Below are positions 59,507 to 64,000 of a stretch of 64,000 nt of DNA, in pieces. The notes below the pieces were generated by a model. It saw only the letters and a list, made by a program, of their open reading frames with translations. It did not search any database and was not told the DNA's origin. The translations under genes were made by a program, and so were the position numbers. Source of the DNA: Vesta saturnalis (lineage: Eukaryota > Arthropoda > Insecta > Coleoptera > Lampyridae); contig JARFJB010001273.1 of the NCBI GenBank assembly GCA_036346205.1, forward strand, positions 1,203,501 to 1,267,500, written 5' to 3'. The stretch's first letter is position 1. Every line of letters begins with the position of its first letter.

Positions 59507-60380
59507 CTAAATAACGCTGAAAATTTTATTTGCAGCATCCACTTGATTTGTTATTGAAGTATCAATATATCTTTCTGCGACGGTTGTAGATTTCCAGCTC
59601 CCATGTCCTTTTAGGGCTGTAATATTTGCGCCTTCATAGATTAATAAAGTTGCAGATGACCTTCTAAAACTGGGCCCAGTATACATGTTAGTATCAGGTA
59701 GATGTAGAACGAAGCTATTTGTTTCCCCATACAGGCAAACTAATTGATTCCTATTCTTTGTGGTAATTCAAAAAAAGAAAGAGAGATGTGACCCTTTCTG
59801 GGCGAAGACTGATATATTTCTTCCTGGGATGTTTCGTCTTTGTGACAGGAACTGTTCTTCAAGAGCTTAATTTTTCATCGCAAGGAGTTCGTTGGTTCGG
59901 CACCCGCCCATGATCCCCATAATTAAGACAACCTTAAAAACCACAATTAAAACAACAGTAAAAATCATCTACATTTTCTTATCTTTGTTACCAGATATAT
60001 GTCATTCGGAGCTTGACTTGTGCAAAGGTATTGATTTGCTCAGGAGTGAAGGTTTTTGATTTTTTGAGTTGATAATTTTCAGATTTTCGTTTTAAAAAGG
60101 CAATCTTACATTGGTTTCGAATGCTAATGGGGTTTTTCAGCATAGAGCAATGGGCCCATAAAGGCAAAGATTTGTATTTTTCGGCTAATTCACCAAAATA
60201 TGCTAGAAGTATATTTTCAGAAAGGGAACTTATCGACCTTGTGTTGCGCCAATTCATGAACGTTTTGTACACGATTTCATATTTTTTGCGAGATTTTTGA
60301 AGAAGTAAATTAAGGGTCATTTACTTTGCAGTTTTCTTCACATCCGGGGGGGGGGGGGGGTTAGAATCACTGCTTGCCAT
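59507..60380 (-). pseudogene. Crypton-type tyrosine recombinase pseudogene
   Basis: On the minus strand from an ATG at 60380 (MASSDSN, then Pro codons from a C15 run). The core-binding region follows at 60320-59988: LLLQKSRKKYEIVYKTFMNW, SSLSENILLAYFGELAEKYK, LPLWAHCSMLKN, QLKKSKTFTPEQINTF. After a deletion, the catalytic region continues with VVLIMGIMGGCRTNELLAMK (first Arg), then YTGPSFRRSSATLLIYEGAN (second Arg; the usual GH reads GP). Next are LKGHGSWKSTTVAERYIDTS, with the HxxW-type motif and the nucleophilic Tyr, and NQVDAANKIF before the stop at 59507. A frame change after the C run and a TAA at 60321-60323 break the N terminus. Confidence 0.82.
60346..60360. repeat. 15-base G homopolymer (C15 on the coding strand)
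   Basis: It lies within the N-terminal coding part of the Crypton relic, after MASSDSN, where relatives usually have a short Ser/acidic stretch. Out of place in such an AT-rich window. Confidence 0.95.
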
Positions 60381-60593
60381 GGTCGCAATGTCCATTTTCA
60401 TGTAAATTATTCACAAAATTGATTTGTCGTATTTTTTTTATTGACATTTGAATTTATCGCTATGCGGGATCTTGATTTTCTCTTCACAAACGTTTCCAAA
60501 GGAACCCTAAATTGAGACCTGAAGAATAATGAAAAAGATTCCATTGCTTGATTAATTGATAACTTTGTCAATTAAACACGCATTAGTATTGTA

Positions 60594-62780
60594 CAGTGTT
60601 TTTTTTTTCGTTAATATTATAGCGTATAGGCTAAACGGTAAGAGATACAAAAAAACTGAGATACGTGTCCCGTTCTCTTTTTTAGTCTTTAGTTTAATGG
60701 CGCAATCGGATCTACGCTAACTAAATTGGTTTCGAAGATACAGAGTGATTCTCAAAATCTGCCGGTTTTTATTTCCTCTTATGACTCGGTTATTTATGGA
60801 GATAAAAAAAAGCTTTGGATACGAAAGTTTTATGACTTTTTACGTTGAATCCAGTGGCGTTCTTTAAAAAAATATAGATGTTCGATTTTTTGAGATATTA
60901 CCAAAAGTAGCATTTTCTTAAATGGGTCACCCTGCATCTGATAATCTCAAAAAATTGCATTTTTTCTTGAGATTGTAACAATATATAACACTTAATATTT
61001 TGCATTGTCCTAAATAGCTAAAATACTAAAAAAACATTTTTTTTAGTTGGCCATTAATTGAATGTTTTAAGCAATTGTTTTTGTTTGTTTACATGTCATA
61101 AAATTCAGTAACAATTACGTATTGGTATTCTTATTTCGTTTCCGATTATATTTTTTAAAAAAGGTGATTAAAATGAATAATTTTCAAAATTATGAAAAAT
61201 TAAATATGCTTGAGTGCTACATTGAGAGTAATAAAAATGAAGACGCAGCTCTAGACTTATATTTTGAGCGTTATCCGGAACGAGGACAGCCAGAAGAACA
61301 AATATTTGAAAGATTATATCACAATTTAAATGAGTATGGTTCATTTGGAAAACCAAGAAGTAAGATTTACAATAAGGCAAATAGAGCAAGAGATGAAATA
61401 AATACATTAGCTTGTGTTGCTGCTGATCCGACGATATCTAGCCGTAATATTGAGAAAGATATTGGCACAAGTAAATCTAAAGTTTTAAAAACGTTAAGAA
61501 AGCATAAGTATAAACAATATAAAATAAGAAAGGTTCATAACTTACATCCTGGAGATGAAGAGCGGCGTTTAACATTTTGTCATTGATATTCGCAGCAGAG
61601 TAATCGGAATTCCTTTTATATCTAGCGAAGGAATTTTTAATCGATATAATAATCGATATTGGTCAAACATAAATTATCATCAGACGGTCGCCAGGATACA
61701 ACAAGGACGGTTTGGGTTCCATGTATGGGTGGCGCTATATCAAAACAGAGTCCTTACCTACAGAATTTTTAATGAAAATTTGAATGCTGAAGGATACATC
61801 CAAATTTTGGAAGAATGTGTAATAATGGAGTTGGATAACATGCCATTAGCTGCAAGAAATAATGTTTATTTACAACAAGACGGTGCTCCAGCACATAGTA
61901 GCCACATGGTAAGGGACTTACTAAATGTCAATTTTGGCGAAAATTGGCTTGGTACGTATGGACCAAACAGATGGCCTCCGCGTTCCCCCGACCTGACGCC
62001 ACTCGACTTTTATTTTTGGGGATCTATCAAAAATGAAGTCTATAAAACACGAAGTAATACTGTAGAAGAACTCAGAGCAAATTTTATTAATTGCATTGGA
62101 AGAGTGCCAAATATTCAAATCTATAACGCCACTCGTTCAGTTTTTGTGATTAACCACCTATGCTAATTGTTATATATAAGTATTTGAAATAATTACTGTT
62201 ATAAATCTTTTCTTGTTTTTTGTAGTTGTTGTTTTAGTTTATTAATGTTTTATTATTGTTATTATCTGTAATTTTATTATACCTATTATAAAATAAAGAA
62301 TTGATTAAATCCATGGCCAACTAAAAAAAAATGTTTTTTTAGTATTTTAGCTATTTAGGACAATGCAAAATATTAAGTGTTATGTATTGTTGCAATCTCA
62401 AAAAAAACTGCAATTTTTTGAGATTATCAGATACAGGGTGTCCCATTTAAGAAAATGCTACTTTTGATAATATATCGAAAAATCAAACATCTATATTTTT
62501 TTTAAGAACGCCACTGGATTCAACGTAAAAAGTCATAAAACTTTCGTATCCAAAGCTTTTTTTTATCTCTATAAATAACCGAGTCATAAGAGATAATAAA
62601 AACCGGCAGATTTTGAGAATCACTCTGTATCTTCGAAACCAATTTAGTTAGCGTAGATCCGATTGCGCCATTAAACTAAACAAAAAACAAAAAAAGAGAA
62701 CCGGACACGTATCTTAGTTTTTTTGTATCTCTTACCGTTTAGCCTATACCCCATAATATTAACGAAAAAAAACCACCCTG
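60594..62780 (+). mobile_element. DD41D-type mariner element 3 with about 450-bp inverted repeats
   Basis: The left end is TA then CAGTGTTTTTTTTTTCGTTA. The right end is TTAACGAAAAAAAACCACCCTG then CA (a decayed TA). The arms (60594-61052 and 62318-62780) mirror one another over their length, from TAATATTATAGCGTATAGGC at the outside to AAAACATTTTTTTTAGTTGG on the inside. Internal CAG(A/G)GTG motifs recur within the arms (60741, 60931, 62434). Confidence 0.85.
61173..62166 (+). pseudogene. DD41D-type mariner transposase 3, intronless at the shared position
   Basis: The likely start is the Met at 61173 (MNNFQNYEKLNMLECYIESN). The helix-turn-helix region runs through DLYFERYPERGQPEEQIFER and IEKDIGTSKSKVLKTLRKHK to HPGDEERRLTFCH (stop at 61586). 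The following stretch has lost the first catalytic Asp region (normally TDES-like) and resumes with GIFNRYNNRYWSN. The catalytic part (61729-62166) has YIQILEECVIMELDNMPLAA, VYLQQDGAPAHSSHMVRDLL and PNRWPPRSPDLTPLDFYFWG. There are 41 residues between the second Asp (QQD) and the third (PLD). No intron lies at the RYPER position (61270/61271). A deletion and frameshift inactivate it. Confidence 0.82.
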
Positions 62781-64000
62781 CATTTAATGTGAGTAGAAAA
62801 ACATATATGTATGAAAAAATGCGTATTGATTAACTTAGATCTATGTACTTGAACGTGAAACTGTCAAAAACATAATTTATAACACATGATAATAAATTGT
62901 CCCATTTTGTGAGAAAAATAAGTATGCGTGTACCATAAAAAACCTTCTTGAAGCTAATGTACAGTAAGCCAAATTTTGTAGAAAAAATTTAAAGCATAAC
63001 ATAAACTTTATAGCGAAAATGTTAATCAATCTTCCTATAATCAAAACGTATGTGTAAGATTTTTATTTTCAAAGTTGTTTGCATCCATTACTTTTCCTTA
63101 CATTTCCATTATAGTTATTGGACCTAAATTGGTAGTAATAGTCAAACTAAACAATCGTGTTGTGATCGGAATTTTGGTATAAGGTGGATACTTAAGAAAA
63201 TAAGGTTTTCCGATGAGAATACTCGAAAGAGATTTAATTTAAAAGTTGAGCGCGGAAGTACTTTACGATGCTTACCAGAATTTTATACAACATCCTAAAG
63301 TATGAATAAACTTTTTTTATGCTCACGTAAAATATTTTGCTAGTTATGCACAATTTTTCTATGTAGTTTAAGTGAATTCAATTTGTTTTTATTGTTGCTT
63401 TACTACGCTGTAACTTAACAAACTCACGTTGTACATGTTGCAGTTTGTAGATGACATTTTTCTCTATAAATGTAATTTATTTAAAGTAAAAAAGAGCATT
63501 TTTCAACAGAACGAATTTAATGTAGGAACTACGTTATACAACGTCTATCAAGCGCTACGCAAAAATGTCGCTTTTTAAACATCTATTATATTGCAATAGG
63601 AAAGTTTCCTTAATTGCTTAAAAATCCTTTTTATCTTTAATTTATAATTTAAATTAAATAGCCATCTCTTGTGTAGTTTACAGCATTTGAAAAAAAATAC
63701 TTACAAAATAAAATTATTGTAAGACACATTTACTTTAAAACAATCAAACTATAGTACATGTTATGCTGGTTGCGAAAGTTTCTATTTCAATGTTCAGGAA
63801 ATTGCTTCATGCAAATGGATATGAGCAAAAAGAAATTAAAACGTAAATGCGATTTATAGTTTATCCACTTTATCGGCTTTGTATCTAAACAACGAATAAT
63901 GAATAATTCAACCACTAAAGGTTTAAATCAATTTTTATCAAAACATTTAGAAAATCGTATAGCCGTTCCCATAATTTGATAACCATCATTATTCTAGAAT
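62781..64000. other. Non-coding AT-rich stretch
   Basis: Nothing recognisable to the end of the window. Confidence 0.5.

Overview
The window looks like AT-rich intergenic DNA from an arthropod genome, most likely an insect; the species cannot be read from the sequence. The evidence is the mixture of eukaryotic mobile elements (piggyBac, hAT with TTF/DUF4371-type domains, Crypton tyrosine recombinases, pogo, Tc1/mariner including a DD41D-type group, Jockey/CR1- and RTE-type LINEs, tRNA-derived SINEs), the short GT-AG introns of 52-59 bp, and the many (TA)n tracts. I found no intact host protein gene. Every recognisable coding stretch is a transposon or LINE remnant, and only one long open frame survives (a 726-residue LINE reverse transcriptase at 29707-31887).

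Layout. 1-6.1 kb: a tRNA-like sequence, a near full-length piggyBac relic (1012-3379) and a dispersed repeat. 6.1-14.8 kb: a DDE transposon relic on the minus strand abutting a plus-strand hAT relic. A segment containing parts of both is tandemly duplicated (2.54 kb units, 7012-9547 and 9548-12086). The downstream hAT copy is then interrupted by a Crypton fragment and by a further AT-rich insertion. 15.6-17.3 kb: a tRNA-derived SINE, a 51-bp minisatellite and a Jockey-type LINE fragment. 20.4-24.9 kb: GT-rich tract, dispersed repeat, pogo fragment, then a 1.4-kb inverted structure (22876-24274) built of two tRNA-headed repeats with hammerhead-like motifs around tandem TTGCGC-rich units.

25-40 kb: diverged non-coding repeats, (TA)n tracts, a LINE and a badly decayed second copy of it (38170-39155), a triplet of about 65-bp repeats, and a mariner 3' fragment. 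40.4-43.1 kb: a 234-bp tandem duplication, a Tc1-type relic and a piggyBac relic. 45.1-49.3 kb: two DD41D-type mariner relics in a composite sharing outer inverted repeats. 49.9-54.4 kb: another piggyBac relic, then a repeat split by an RTE-type LINE. 55.9-64 kb: Jockey fragment (minus), piggyBac tail (plus), Crypton (minus) and a third DD41D element with inverted repeats of about 450 bp.

These parts do not work together as a pathway; they record successive insertions. The most notable signal is that two of the three DD41D transposase copies carry a short canonical intron at exactly the same codon, while the third is continuous there. All calls come from reading the sequence by eye; family names rest on remembered motif patterns, and no alignments or database searches were run.
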